NCBI GenBank assembly: GCA_013399695.1
Contig: VXAU01004384.1
Location: 1,075,818 to 1,139,817 of the forward strand
Direction of reading: 5' to 3'
Length of the DNA stretch: 64,000 nucleotides
Source of the DNA: Formicarius rufipectus
Taxonomy: Eukaryota > Chordata > Aves > Passeriformes > Formicariidae
The notes below the pieces were generated by a model. It was not told the DNA's origin and did no database searches. It worked only from the letters and a program-made list of their open reading frames with translations. The stretch's first letter is position 1. Each line of letters starts with the position of its first letter. The translations under genes were made by a program, and so were the position numbers. Positions 1-13,038 of this stretch are shown here, in pieces.

Positions 1-3000
1 TGAGGGCTTTTAGTTGAAATACAGGATCAATCTGATAAACGTAAAAGAGGTCTTAGTATTAAACTCAAAATTGCCAGAAGTTACAATCTCAAGAAAATTT
101 ATATTCAGATTACAGCAATATCATGTTTTGATGAGGATGTAATGTAGTCAGTTAAATGAAGTCAGTCAAAGATGACAAGATTTCTTGGCTTTTTCTGTGC
201 TTTTGATAAAACTGGTTTATATCCCTATGGTCAAGGATGAGAAGAAAACCACATTCATTATGATTAGGATAGAATTTCTCATGATAGTGTGTTTACTGAT
301 TCTACTGCACAAAGGAGGGAATAGTGTAAACCAAGAGCAGACACCTTCCTAATTCTGAGACTATGACATTCATAATTTTGAAATTATGTGTAGTCTTATT
401 TTTCCAAATCAGACTGCTGTTCCACAGTATTCTCACCACCAGCCATCAGAATGAGAATTACTATCAACAGTTTGTAGAAGCTTTAGCCCAGGCTATATTA
501 GCACAGATATACACATTTGTATGTTGTGGCTGAGTTTTTCAAGTTTCCACTAAATAAGGATGCAGTGAGGATTTAGAATGTTTGTGTAAATCTTACCTAG
601 CATTTCTAGAACTGAACTGATGTAGCAAAACAATACCAGTTTCAAAACACAAACTGCAGTCCTATTTTGTGCTGCAGACATTCTTTGGACAATGAATGCA
701 TAAAGTTTTTAAAAGAAACCCTTTTGCTCCATTTAGGGTATTTGATGGAATATCAAAGTGAGAAACAGGAACAGAGTTTTCATTCAGTTCTGCTGCTTTC
801 ACTGGTGTACACCTCCGTGCATAACCACTTGCTACTGTCAGTATCAATAGAAAAGAAACACGTTATTGGCTTAATCACAGGAGAGTGCAACTGATCCAAG
901 TGTTTTGTGTAAGGGAATCATCACAAAATATTTGCCCTGGTTTTGGTTTCTTTGCTAGGGTATCTGCCTCATGCACTTGTTGCATTCACAAGGATTTCCT
1001 GCTGTTGTGTGCACCAAGCTGGTTTACAACACGTGTTTCTACTTTTGTAGTATATTGTTTTTCCTGTCCAAACAGTTACCAAGCAGTGCAGTATCGGTCA
1101 CCATGCAGTGTAAATGCTACACCATCAATAGACAAGTGTCCCAAATACAACTAAATTAAATTCTGGAAATTTGCTCATAGAGAAATTATGTTTCCCTCTC
1201 ATTTCTATTATTCCCAGATGTGAATGGAATAGAAAATGTCTGCTCTATTTAAAATGTGGGTATTTCTGTAGAACTATAGATGATAACTATGATTTATAAG
1301 TAATCTTTCAGTGGAAGATTTTCCTGATGCTCTCAGAGTTTACATTTCACGAATGTAGATACACTTGCAGACTGGAGGTCTCAGAAAACAGGTTGCAAGG
1401 ACTAAGACAATTTGGTAAACAGTGAAATAAAGACAATCTGGTTTACTACAACATGACATCCTACTTAAACTGATGTTTCTTGTCTTGTGTGGTTTTTTTG
1501 TTAGTTTGTTTTGTTTTATTGGGGTTTTAGAGTGGTTTTTTTTGAGAAGTGGGGGGTTTTTTGTTCTCCTTTCTTCCCTTTTCCCTACATTCCTGTCCTC
1601 TTTTAGATGTTCTGTCTGTTTTGGATTAGCAATTGGCAATATGTGCCATGGCTGCTGTGGGGTTATTGTGAGCACTATGCCTCACTGATACCCACACTGA
1701 TTAGGTAACTAACTCCAGCTTCTTGACTGCAAGAGATGATAGGCTGGAACAGCTCCCACCATGGAGGCTTTTTCCCACCATACACCCACTGCATTTGGGT
1801 CCCCCAATGCCTTTCATGCCCCTACTTCTCCATCGAGTTTGGCTGACCATTAGAATGGTAAAAGATTATTACAGTGGATTAGCAGCAACAGTCTGAATGC
1901 AAGGGCTCACTTCCATAGATAAATGGAACAAAAATAGCAGTAGGTATTATCCATATAACCAGAATACTTGACTATCACCTCTCAAAAGACCTCCCTTAGA
2001 TGTGCAAGTGCTGATCCCATCGTTTCCCAGGGGTCTCAGCAAAGACATGATTGTCCTGCAGACCATGTTCAGTGCCTCCCATCGGCCGGCCCTGCTGTGT
2101 CCCCCCAGCACGTGCCCAGCTGGGTGCCCTTCCCAGGACACCTCATCTACCCCTTAAAGAAATATGCCTGTTTAAAACACACTTGCTGTGAGCAGGGGCA
2201 GGAGCTTCCAGGTGCCACTGCTGTCGTGCCACCAGCAGCGTGGGTGGCGGCTCAGGGCTGCTGTGGTACGACAAGACCATTTCGCTCAGAGTACGGGTCA
2301 TGTTTTGCCACTTTACAAACCACTGTGAGAACATGAGGCAACTTTTCTTAGAAGACTTTGTGGTGTAGAAGAGGCCTGAGGAAATAAGGCTCTCTGGTCT
2401 CAAGGTCACTGCTCACACCAACAAAGCTCAGTAAGCTTCCAGCCCCCTTCCCTCATCACTGGTCATTTCCATGCCTCTGCTCACGCCCTGTTTATTCTAA
2501 CGTGATTGTCTGTGGAGCTGAATAATAAACCAGACCAGAGAGCTGATCTAACTTTAAATGCACTCCTCCTCCTTCTTTTTTTTTTTTTTCTATTTTTGAG
2601 GACTTGCTATTGAGAGAAACAGCCACAGAACCAAGATCTGCAATGCTCGGGACCAGATCCTTAATAGCATCACCAAGAAGCCCAAAGGAAATTAGACACC
2701 TAATTAAATCTGTGAATCTGACCTTATCTGACCTGTTTAGAATTGTGAGAACCCAGACTCTTGGATTCTGGCAGATTCTTCAGATTCTTCTCTGGCACCC
2801 TAAAACAGTTAATCTTTTTCATTTATACATGAATGGTAGTTTAATCTGTTGTCTTTGGGATTCTGAAGGTTTTTTTCACAAATTTAATTTCAATGGAGGC
2901 ACTAAAAATGTTGACTTAAGTCCTAGCTGAGGGATATGCAAATGCAACAGTATACCAAAGATATTTGCATTAAAGATCTAATCAAATTAACAGTTCACAC

Positions 3001-3781
3001 AGCTTCTACACAGTCAGCTTGTCATGGCTTCCTTTGCAGCTTGACTACATCCATTTCTGATAGTGAGATTTAAAGGTTTGCTCCCTTCCCCTGGGATTAA
3101 AGATGGGGATGAGCACTAATTAGCCACCTGCACCCAGAGCACAGTGCTACAGCTTATTTACCTTCCAGAGTCTGCTGCACCCCTGAGGAAAAGTGTGGTG
3201 GGTTTTTCCTTTTAAACATTTTAAGTTCAGTTTTATCAAGGAAAGTTTAACAGTTGGAGCAATTTTTAGCATTGCTAGGAGGAACAAGAGTCCCTGTTTC
3301 TCACAATGATACCTGGATTCCGTAGAAGAGAAAATAAATCCTGTTTTTCCTCTTTTCTTCATTTTTCTTGTCCATCAAGCGATTCACACATTTGTTGTTA
3401 CGTGCAGCACTTTCTCCCTGTAACATATAAAAATGAGAGTTTGAAAATAAAAGTAACATTTAGCAATCACAAGAGCTTCACTCATATTAGCATGATGTAG
3501 AATCCACTAAATAGGAAATTAAACTGTAAGAAAAAAACCAGAAATAAATAATAGAAACTTCTTCAATCCTTTAATGCAGTGATGTTTAAGTAGTTTTTTA
3601 ATTGTGAAACTGTGACTTGAGTCAAGCAAGGACTAGCAGCTGAAATAGTGGAAATTTAAACTGTATTCTGATTATTTTTTGCTATTTTTCCTTACTATGA
3701 CTGGCTAAGAATGGTAAAAAAATGTTCTGCTTTGTTTGTCTTTTATAAGCTCTGACTCAGTGGCAGGCAAGTACTACTTAT

Positions 3782-3853
3782 GGGCCTGATGTAAAGCCTA
3801 GTGAAGTCAACTGGAATGTTTCCAATGACTTAATTAGACTTTGGATCGGGTCT
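3782..3853. repeat. Palindromic MITE-like fossil (72 bp)
   Basis: Two 28-base arms, 3782-3809 and 3826-3853, are inverted copies matching at about 20 of 28 positions by hand alignment. The arm motif GGGCCTGATGTAAAGCC / CTTTGGATCGGGTCT resembles a palindromic repeat I recall from turtle and crocodile genomes. Confidence 0.5.
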
Positions 3854-4126
3854 GAAGTGCAGCAATTTACTCAACTCTGGAGCATAAATTACAGACATAA
3901 AAAACAAATTATTTGTGTGTTGCTGGATTACTGACAGCAAAATGTATGATGTCAGAAAAATAATAGGCAGAGATAGCCTGCACAAGTTGGAAAAGCTTAA
4001 AATACAGCCAGAGATAAGGAAATACTCTTTGGCAGGAATAGAGACAGTCTCAGTTCCAGTGCCAATGGAGGAAAGTTGAGTAATTTGACAGACAATTATG
4101 TGATTAATGCAGTAGAAGAAGACACT

Positions 4127-4154
4127 CTATGTCTCAGTCACCACTGAGACATAG
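4127..4154. repeat. Perfect 12-bp inverted repeat with 4-base loop
   Basis: CTATGTCTCAGT, loop CACC, ACTGAGACATAG. The arms are perfect and stop cleanly on both sides. Confidence 0.85.
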
Positions 4155-6039
4155 CTGCCTGATGTGTGCCTAATATCTGGGTGAGATGATAGTCTGCTAT
4201 CACAGCAGGAAGAGCTCTGGATCTGTAGCAATCAAAGGAAACCCCTTTGGAAATGTTAAGAATGCTAGTGGCCTAAACTAAGAGCAGAAGTGAAAAATCT
4301 CAGCCAAACACATCAGTTGAGTTTGTTGCTACAGTAAGTGCAATAATGTTGAAGGGAACTGAATGTGAATGTTACTTTAGAAGTCAAAGCAACCTGAAAC
4401 ATGTTGTATAGAAATATATCCCAAACATTGTTCTTCTGAAATTTCATTCTGTTTGTCTTTTATGAGTTAGGAGTGATACAGTGAGCAAGGTACTTGTTTC
4501 AGTCAAAACTTACTTAATTTCCCCTTGTTTAAAAACCTCAGGATGCCAGCATCTTACCCAAGCCACTCCAGAGAAACTAACTAAAATATTTGTTACAAAG
4601 TGGTTATTTGGTTAAACCAAGTATTCCCAGGTGAGTATTTAATTTCAGCATAAAATAACCCAGTCACTGAAGAGTTATTCTACTTTGTAAAAAGATTTGT
4701 TATTTTGGAATAAACCTTTTTTGTTTGTTTTTTGTTGTTGTTGTTGTTGTTTTTTTGTTCTGGAAGAGCCTATCCAAGCAAGAGCTGTTATCCTAGAATA
4801 GCTGATTGTGCAACAGTTACATCAATCCACTAGCTTGGTGTATGTATCTTTAACTTCTCCTTATTAGCAAATTAGGAAAGATTTTTAGTTAGGGAAGTAT
4901 TTATATAAAATAGTTTGCATCTTAAGGAAGTTAAAAGAAATATGAAAAGGGGATTTAATGTGGGCAAAATACCTTTGCATCAGTTGGTAATATTACATTG
5001 TAAGCCACAAAACTGAAAGACACACATATTTTGTTTATAAAGTTGATATATACAGTAAAATTGTATTTTTAAAGAGATACAAAGATGCAAGTTCAACTTT
5101 AAAATTAGGTGCATATTTTCAGTTAACAGTTTTTGTTTAACATAAATTTATATGCACAATTTATTTATGCAGTAGCATTTCCCTATTTAAGGAACATTTT
5201 ACTATTAGAAGCCCTCTCCCAAAAGCAAACAACCTTCCCTGTGAGTAAGTAAAAAAAGTTTTAGCATTCACTTTCTATTCAACTTTCTCTGTATTTTGAC
5301 TCCCTTTGTTTTCACAAATACTTTCACAGTTGAAACAGGTGTGGACAGAGAAGCTGGACAGACAAATGGAAAATAAAAGTCACAGGACTTTTTTTCCATT
5401 ATTACACCAGATGACACAGTAACAAACTCAGATAAGGTACTGGACAAATAGACCTTTCCTCAGGTCACACCTGTGCCTTAGAGTGTGACCATTTTTTACC
5501 ACTCTATCAGTCTAATTACAGATTCTCTTCACAAACTTTCCTCACTTGCTGCCTCAGATTGTCACGGTTATCACAACATTCCCCAGAATGGAACAAAAAG
5601 AGTGAGAAAGGGAAAATCATAGAGAGAAGGAACCCTTGGAATAATACCTGGGAAGAAAGAATTGGAGTAACTGGACATGCTTGTCTTTTAAAAATCTTTA
5701 TACCAGAAAAGATGCTTTGAGAGAATTCTTTCTCTTTCTTTTTATACTGCTTCTCATAGCAGAAACTGTTGTCTTTTTCTGCTGGGCAGATCAAGACAAC
5801 CTCACCTCACACATTCTTCCAGTGAAACATTTTGTATGTGTACTCTATGAATTAATGTCAACAAATACCAAACTATTGGATAGAAAAAGCTTTGTTTAGC
5901 ATTATTAAAACAATTTTGGTAGGATTCCCAGGCAGGACTTTTACAGCCTTTTTCCCATGCAAGATGGACAATTAAACAGTATGAAAAGTGACTTCCAATT
6001 CTCAAAGTTTCATCTCATTTGGGAGCAATTATGATTTAG

Positions 6040-6165
6040 CAGCTAGACCAGTGTAAAATACAAGGAGCCAGAAGGGTTAAACATTTTCTGGGAGGCTGAA
6101 TTACCTTGGGCTACTCACTTAACTGTCATGTTCTTTAGTGAAACTATCTATAAAACTGGGTGAAA
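6040..6165 (+). repeat. MIR-like ancient SINE remnant
   Basis: CCTTGGGCTACTCACTTAAC, then CTATCTATAAAACTGGG, tracks the MIR phrase of a CCTTGGGCAAGTCACTTAAC type followed by CATCTGTAAAATGGGG. The sequence is heavily decayed. Confidence 0.5.
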
Positions 6166-6824
6166 ATACACTCCCCCTCACCCCCCACAAAAAACCCCCA
6201 AACCCTAGCTTCATTGAGAAACAACTGCTTAAGTCCGGTTCTCTTCTCCAAAGTAAATGAATTACAAAAACAAGCAAGACAAATATGGCATGAAAACAAG
6301 GCATTCCTTTAGCAGTTTTACAAGTCAAACTGAGATACAGCTGCAATGAAAGCCTACTTGGCAGCACTGTTGCAGATCATGGAGCTAAAAGCCAGCACAA
6401 AATACACTCTGATGTCTCCTTGATTATTAAATGCTTACTTTGAAACTAGAAGCCAAAATTCAGACTTCATTTATATAGCTACAACCTCACTGACTTTAGA
6501 GAAAAACCCAGTGGAAAACCATGGAGTAGCATCCTGTGAAGTCTGACCTTCATGCACATAAAAAAAAAAGACACTTTTAAGTAAAGGCATAGGCACTACA
6601 TTCTTTGTTGACATATGGGCTTATTTGAAAGCACTGTGCATTTTTATGGTAGTCTATCAAAGAGAAAATAGTTGTTCTAATTGTTCTAATCTGGATACCA
6701 GCTCAGAGTATCTCATGGAAAAAAGCAACACTATTACCCTATAAAGATGTACAGCAAATGGAAAATTAATCTGGCAGTTAAAGAAGAAGAATAGAGATCA
6801 GGAACCCACCCATGTTCCATTTCC

Positions 6825-6960
6825 AGATATATCAGACACTTCCTGGATGATCATATTGTGAAATTGTGAAATTCTGATGTTCCAGTTTCCTCATCTACAA
6901 AATGGATAGAGCAGCAGTTATTAAAGAAGTTCTGTGCTTTGGGACTGAGATGAGAAAAAG
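6825..6960 (+). repeat. Second MIR-like ancient SINE remnant
   Basis: CCAGTTTCCTCATCTACAAA followed by ATGGATAGAGC matches the MIR core CTCAGTTTCCTCATCTGTAA. Upstream CAGACACTTCCTGGATGATC fits the same family. Confidence 0.55.
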
Positions 6961-7639
6961 TTTGAAAGGCCTGCAGTTAAGGAGGAACTGCACATTGTTA
7001 ACTAATTTTTTCCATTAATGTATCATTCAGTTAATCTGGCATATCATTGAAAACATTGTGCAGTAGAGGAATACACAGTTTAAATATCCCACTGAGTCAC
7101 CATCAGCTGAATTAATAACTCTTACACAAAATGCACATGAATTTTGTACTTATAAACACGCAGAAGGCCTGTAACCTCCTGAAATGCAGAAAATCTATAG
7201 TTTCAAACAGCATTACTTGTAGTGATTCACAAAAAACACAATAGTATTTTCAGAAGAGTGCTAGTAGTGTGCTGTACTTCATAAACTTGATCACAACTCG
7301 ATCCTGCAATTCTGTCAGTTCACACATCAGCAATAGAACTTGACCTTGCCACAGCACAGGGAGTCACTAATGTGTCACCTCAGCATACAAATAGCCTCTC
7401 ATGGCATCAGGCCAACAAAACAGTGCATTTCTGTGCCTGTACACAGCTGGCAGAACCAGAATAGATGAGAAAACAACCTGACAATCCCCTGCTGTTTATT
7501 TACACCTCCGAGTTGTTGCAGTACAACAGAAAATTGGACATTACTCAGTCCTGTGCTCTTGGAGCTGCTTCATTTCTTTTTTCTAAAATCTCTTTTTCTG
7601 TTGTGGTTTTTGTTTGTTTGTTTGTGGTTTTTCGGGAGT

Positions 7640-7960
7640 TTCTTGGAGTGCGACGGAATGCATGTGTTCCCCTAACAAGACACCAGTCCCAAGTCCCTGC
7701 TGTTCTCTCATGTCACGCTCGAACACGCCAGAGAAGCCAAGCGCCAGAATGCCTGGGGAGCTACTGTCATCTAACGACCAACAAGCAGAACTACAACACA
7801 CAGCCACCGGCCTTACCAGCTTGAGGACAACCACCGCCCCCGAAAGCCACAGGTTTTCATTTGTTCTGGGGCTGAGAACAGCACAGGCACAAGAGGCATC
7901 GATCTGGAATGGCAAAAAAAGAAAAAAAAAAAGTTAAATCTTATTACGCCGCAAGATTGT
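7640..7960. promoter_or_regulatory. Small isolated CpG cluster
   Basis: More than a dozen CpGs occur in about 300 bases inside AT-rich DNA that otherwise has few. A minus-strand donor CTG|GTAAGG lies at 7817/7816. No protein similarity was recognised in its frames. Confidence 0.35.
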
Positions 7961-10900
7961 CTCATACAAAATCCATCTCTTTGTAACTGTTTTCATTTAC
8001 CACTGGGGCTTTTATATTATTTCTCCTGATTTTACTTATGAATATAATTGCACTTACTTTAAACCCAGCTGATAGTACTACAACTGCTGCTCATTCAAAA
8101 ACACATCAGAAGTCAAAGAACAAACATTCTGCAGCAATATTAGATATTTATATATTTGAATGATTTTTTTTTTTCAACTTTGCTAAAAGACAGGCTCCCC
8201 CAACCATATACAGCCTTCTTACACATGGAGAAAAGAATGTGCTTTCTAGAAGAACCTGGCTTTGTCCTTGATATTAAGTGTAAGGCAAAAATATGGTTCT
8301 TCCATGGGTCCCTAAAATAAAATAATAATAGAAACAATTGGGGTTTGTTGATTTAAAATTTAATTATAAATGTTTGTTTTACAAAACATAATAATACGAC
8401 AATACTATTAAGCAGTATGGACTTGCTGTTCAAGCTGTTGAAGGTTTAATCTTGATTTCCTGAAGTGTTGAACCATCCTTTGACAAGCATCTTTTTCTGC
8501 AAGCAAGGTGGCAGTATTTCCTTAAGTTCTGTTTATTCAACCAGCTTACTTAAGTGAGTGACCCCGGAAGATTTCTGTTTCATTATTTCTATCTATAAAT
8601 TAAAAAAAGCTGGAGATGACAGGATGATCTCTACAAGTTCTATATGCTTGAAAGACTGAGCATTCAAATCAATTAAATTATCTTCCTAGAAGTATACTTC
8701 CATTTTTTACATTAAACCTTTTTCAATGCAAAGCATACTTAGACAATCTTCTTAAGAGGAAGATACAAAGACACTTATGGTAATCTTGTTTAACTAAAAG
8801 CAGCTATAAGGTGGCTTCCCCCCCTCATTATTTTCTTTCAATTTCTGTACTTATCCACTAGGAGTTTGACATGAATCACAAGTGGAAGTGTAATAATCAC
8901 TTAGCAAAAAAAGAAATTAAACAGTCTTCATCTTCTAAAACAGTGAAATGTGTGTAAAGAATGCATATAAATGTTATGTTAAAGTCTGAAATGCCTCAGA
9001 TGTATGTAGCTATAGCACGCCCCCTTTATTAGGAAAAGAAATGCTATATTATGCAAAAAGACTATAATGTGCACATTTTAATGACTGCCAATCAGTGAAA
9101 AATCAGCCTTTAAGAAACAATACAACTGTAATTTGAGATTATAAACAATCATTTAAAGAAAAGTTTTCTGTTCATTGATTTGATTAATTTTCATGATGAT
9201 TGATTTAAACCACTCCTCTAATACATGCTACTGTTCACTCATTCTGAGCTACAGGGAATATTTTCCCTGCAAATATTGTTGCCAGACTCCTTGCCTGTTC
9301 TAGCTGCAGTCACACATTTACTTCTGTAAACAGGATTATGGCAGTGGTTCCTTTGGACATTTGGGAAGTTTCTGGCATCCTCTCACAGAAGCCACACCTG
9401 TAGTCCTCCTCTGCCAAAACTGTGCCACACAAACCCAATGCAAGGTTATGGGAGTAAAAAGAAATTGTGAAAAGAGTACTTTTTGGGTACAATGTAACTA
9501 ACTGCTCACATTCCCCACAGCGATATCCTATAATTCAAACCCAATTACTCATGGTTTATGTTTATACCACTAAAGGCATTCTTTTCAAAGGATATGACTC
9601 TGCCAGCTTCCTTCATATCTTTTTTTGTTGCCTCGGAGCATACTTTTATATCACACAGCACTCCAGGCCCCTCATCTAACTCCACAGCTATACTAAAATC
9701 CTGTATTAATGCATGCAATGTTTCTCTGCACATATACAAACTACCTCACAAACCTGTGAGAACTCCCTGTGGTCTGCTGTTCTCTTCTGATCATCAATAC
9801 CTAAGTAACAAATCTGGCTTTGCATTAATTGGGGGTTAGATAGACTTACCTGCTTTGCAGTCAAAACCTGAGAGTGAAAGGCATTATAAACCCACAAATT
9901 ATTTATCTTAAATTAATGTTAAGACTATCACTTTTAGCCTAGTTTGTGCAAAATAAAAGAAAAAAGGATTGTTTATAATGTCTCCTTATCTGTTGGTTTC
10001 TACTCTTCCCTCTCACACGTTTGGAATCAATCGCTGGTTGTGAACAAATATGAAAGAGGAACAGAAGTCTCCAAGATGATAAAATTCTCTAAGTATCATG
10101 AAAAACAATATCCATGTCAAGGAGAGAGACCCAAATAACTGTTTCTGTCAAGCACTTCAGTTACCTGTCCTGTTTGGCCTTCTGGCTGGCTGGTGAGCAC
10201 ACACCAAGCTCTATAGCCCAAAACCACAGTGTATTCCAGAATCAGGCATGGTGGCTGGAACACTGGGAGCACAGAGGGGAGGTGGATGCACCACAGGGCA
10301 TGTCACAGAGCTAAAAGTCTAACGGGGTGGGGCAAAGCAATGCCTGTGGCATCCAGAAATAAGGGAACATGGCAGGAGGCTGATGTCACTGTTGTGGCAA
10401 GACAGAGGTATTGGTGATGCAAACACAGAGGACATAAAATTGTGGGAAACCAGAATTGAGTAGTTCTCTGCTCCAAAATCAGCTATGCTTAGAATACAAT
10501 CATTCAAAAGCTCCAAACCCTTTTAAACACCTCGATTAACCACAAAAGCCTTCTTGCCTCAACTCCCAATATTTCTTGACTACACAAACCCATGACTTCA
10601 GATCAGCATCTTCAGGACATTTTATGAAGAAGTCTTCCTCAAGGATAGAAGGAACAGCTTTTACCATCACATAATTTTTATCATTCCTGTTGTACTTACT
10701 GGTAACCATTTGTCTTAAAAAATCCAAGTAAGGAAAATTTTCTTTCCCAAATTAGGGACTGCAATGGGATATTCTGGCCGGAATCTGAGAATATACCTCC
10801 TACAGCAACATCAAAACTACTTCTGCTAGAGAACTAAGAAATGTGACCACCATGCCCCTTTTATCCTGTCTTCTCCATTCTGGTAGGACAGTGATAATTA

Positions 10901-11454
10901 GATGCTCCCACAGTAATTCATTCAAACAACTCAAACCAGCCCTTCTCTTCTTTGTTCCATTGTGCTGAGATATTAAGCTGCTGACCATCCCATCAGCTCA
11001 TAATGTTTTAGGTGTTGCCCACCTGAATGTTAAGCATCTCAAATCTGATGTGATATTAAATCTGCATGGAAGAAAAACAGTTCAAATATCAGACTGGGGT
11101 TCTAGCTTTGACCAAAACTGTCCAGAAGGCAAAATGCTATGTGATTACTACGTATTTAAAGAATGATAATTTCGAACTCAAGGAGACTGCATTTCTGTAG
11201 TTCCCTGAGATGTAATGAAGGAATGCAGATCCTGGGAGTGTGTGATCTTTGACTCATGCATAGAGCACAAAGATGCAGTCAGCTATAAATAGCATGCAGG
11301 AATAATGTAACCATTACTGTATTCTGCTATAATTGCACTGTTATTCTGCATGATGGACAGGAAATCCAGGTCTATTCTTCATCAGCAGAATTAAAACCAA
11401 GTTTGTCTACACAGAGACATCCATAAATAGAATGGTTTATGTTGAAGACCTATA

Positions 11455-11677
11455 AAGATGCGTCAAGGAAGTTCAGATTCCACATTAGGAAAAGGATCTT
11501 CACTGAGAGGGTGTTCAGTCACTGGAGGTGCTCACAGCACCAAGCCAAGTTCAAGGAGCTCCTGGACAGTGCTCTTAGTCACATAGCTTAGCTTCAGGCA
11601 GTCCTGCAAGAAGTAGGGAATTGGACTTGATTATCTTCATATATCCCTTCTAAGTGGAGATATTCTACAATTTTATG
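11455..11677 (+). mobile_element. CR1 LINE 3' fragment
   Basis: Contains the CR1 3' hallmark stretches GGAAAAGGATCTTCACTGAG and GGACTTGATTATCTTC, ending in a decayed ATTCTACAATTTTATG repeat. It is 5'-truncated like most avian CR1 copies and moderately diverged. Confidence 0.85.
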
Positions 11678-12750
11678 CTCTTATCCCTCTATATTTAAGC
11701 CTGATCCATCACCCACTAATGGCAACAGAAATCTTTCTGCCAACGTAATTAATGAATAGAGTTGGACTGAACTATTTATGCTACCCCTAATGCCAGCATT
11801 TGTTTTGAAATTTCAACAGGTAACAATCTCTTACTTACTGTTCATTTATATTGTGTATATATTTTTAAAAGCTTCTGCATGAGGGGCATAATTGTTTTGT
11901 AGATGTCAGTAGGGAGACAATCTGGATAAGAAATTGCAGACTTTCAGAGAAGACTCCAAAGCCAAGTAACCATGACATGTCAGAATATGCACATCTGATA
12001 GGGAAGCAATTTTACTATGGAAGAATTAAACTAAAACTTTGAGCAGGCTGTTCTGATTGGGTACAACAGGTTTGGGATACCCTCAGTCTCTCAGGTTGGA
12101 GTTTGACAAGGATCTGGCCTGGCACTACAACAGGACCAAAATCTGTCGTCTCTTCTTCATCTATGTTCTTTCCCACCTTCTTCCTCTCTTTTGCTGCCAT
12201 CCATGCAGCAAATGCACAACAAAAAGGTTTGAAGACCTGATCTCAATACTGCAGGGGGAGCTTGGCTATCAACTGTCAGTTTTCTCAGGGTGCTGCACTG
12301 CTTTCAAAGTCAGGCACACAGAGGCACTACAGGCTTAAATGTGTACTGCACCGTAACTTTGGAAACGTACAACCGGATAGGGATAAATGACTTACATTGG
12401 ATTGTTTTCTTAGCCACTGTCCTCAAAAGTACTGTTCACGTGCTAGCTTCTATTTAACATGTACAGATATGGTAAGCTGAAGTGTACCTCACCAAATAAG
12501 CATATAACTTCATATTCTATTGGTATAAAACAGAAAGCTCATTTCAAATAAAAATCTCCTCATGGACTCCAAGCAAATAGACAACTCAAAAGTATTTTTT
12601 TCTAACCAGATCACCCTTTTATTGTTTTTTAACTATGTTCCCTTAACCATCAGGCTTTATCACCACTATTAATATTCATGTTAGGTAGCTTGAAGTATTT
12701 ATTAATTCCCCCTAAATACTTTGGCTTGATCATGAGTTTGAGTGATGATC

Positions 12751-12820
12751 ACAGAATCATAGAATAGTTAGGGTTGGAAGTGACCTTGAAGCTCTTCTAG
12801 TTCCCAGCACCCTGCCCTGG
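12751..12820 (-). mobile_element. Short CR1 3'-end fragment
   Basis: Reads ACAGAATCATAGAATAGTTA then GGGTTGGAAGTGACCTTGAA, the reverse complement of a CR1 3' terminus. Only about 70 bases remain; an LTR fragment abuts it. Confidence 0.8.
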
Positions 12821-13038
12821 TGTCCTGGTTTTGGCTGGCATAGAGTTCATTTTTTCTTAGTAGCTGGTACAGTGCTCTGCTTTGGATACAGTATGAGAAA
12901 AATGTTGACACATATACTGATGTTTTGGTTGTTGCTAAGTAGTGCTTACCCTTAGTCAAGGACTTTTCAGTGTCTCATGCTCTGCCAGTGAGAAAGTGTA
13001 CAAAAAGCTGGGAGGAGCATGGCTGGGACAGCTGACTC
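12821..13038 (+). mobile_element. Partial endogenous retroviral LTR (ERVL-like, avian)
   Basis: Starts with TGT immediately after the CR1 piece and contains GTAGCTGGTACAGTGCTCTG and AAGGACTTTTCAGTGTCTCA, which I recognise from a common LTR type of songbirds and other Neoaves. The 3' part is missing: it stops at a second CR1. No internal retroviral genes are present. The family name needs a repeat-library search. Confidence 0.7.

Larger units (their letters stand above)
1..11454. other. Intergenic, AT-rich; no gene recognised
   Basis: No exon, RNA gene or recent mobile element was recognised apart from the fossils, the hairpin and the CpG cluster listed separately. By synteny the SMAD1 gene should lie off the left edge on the minus strand. 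Short frames here have no codon or splice support. A (TTG)n run lies near 4732-4750. Confidence 0.6.
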
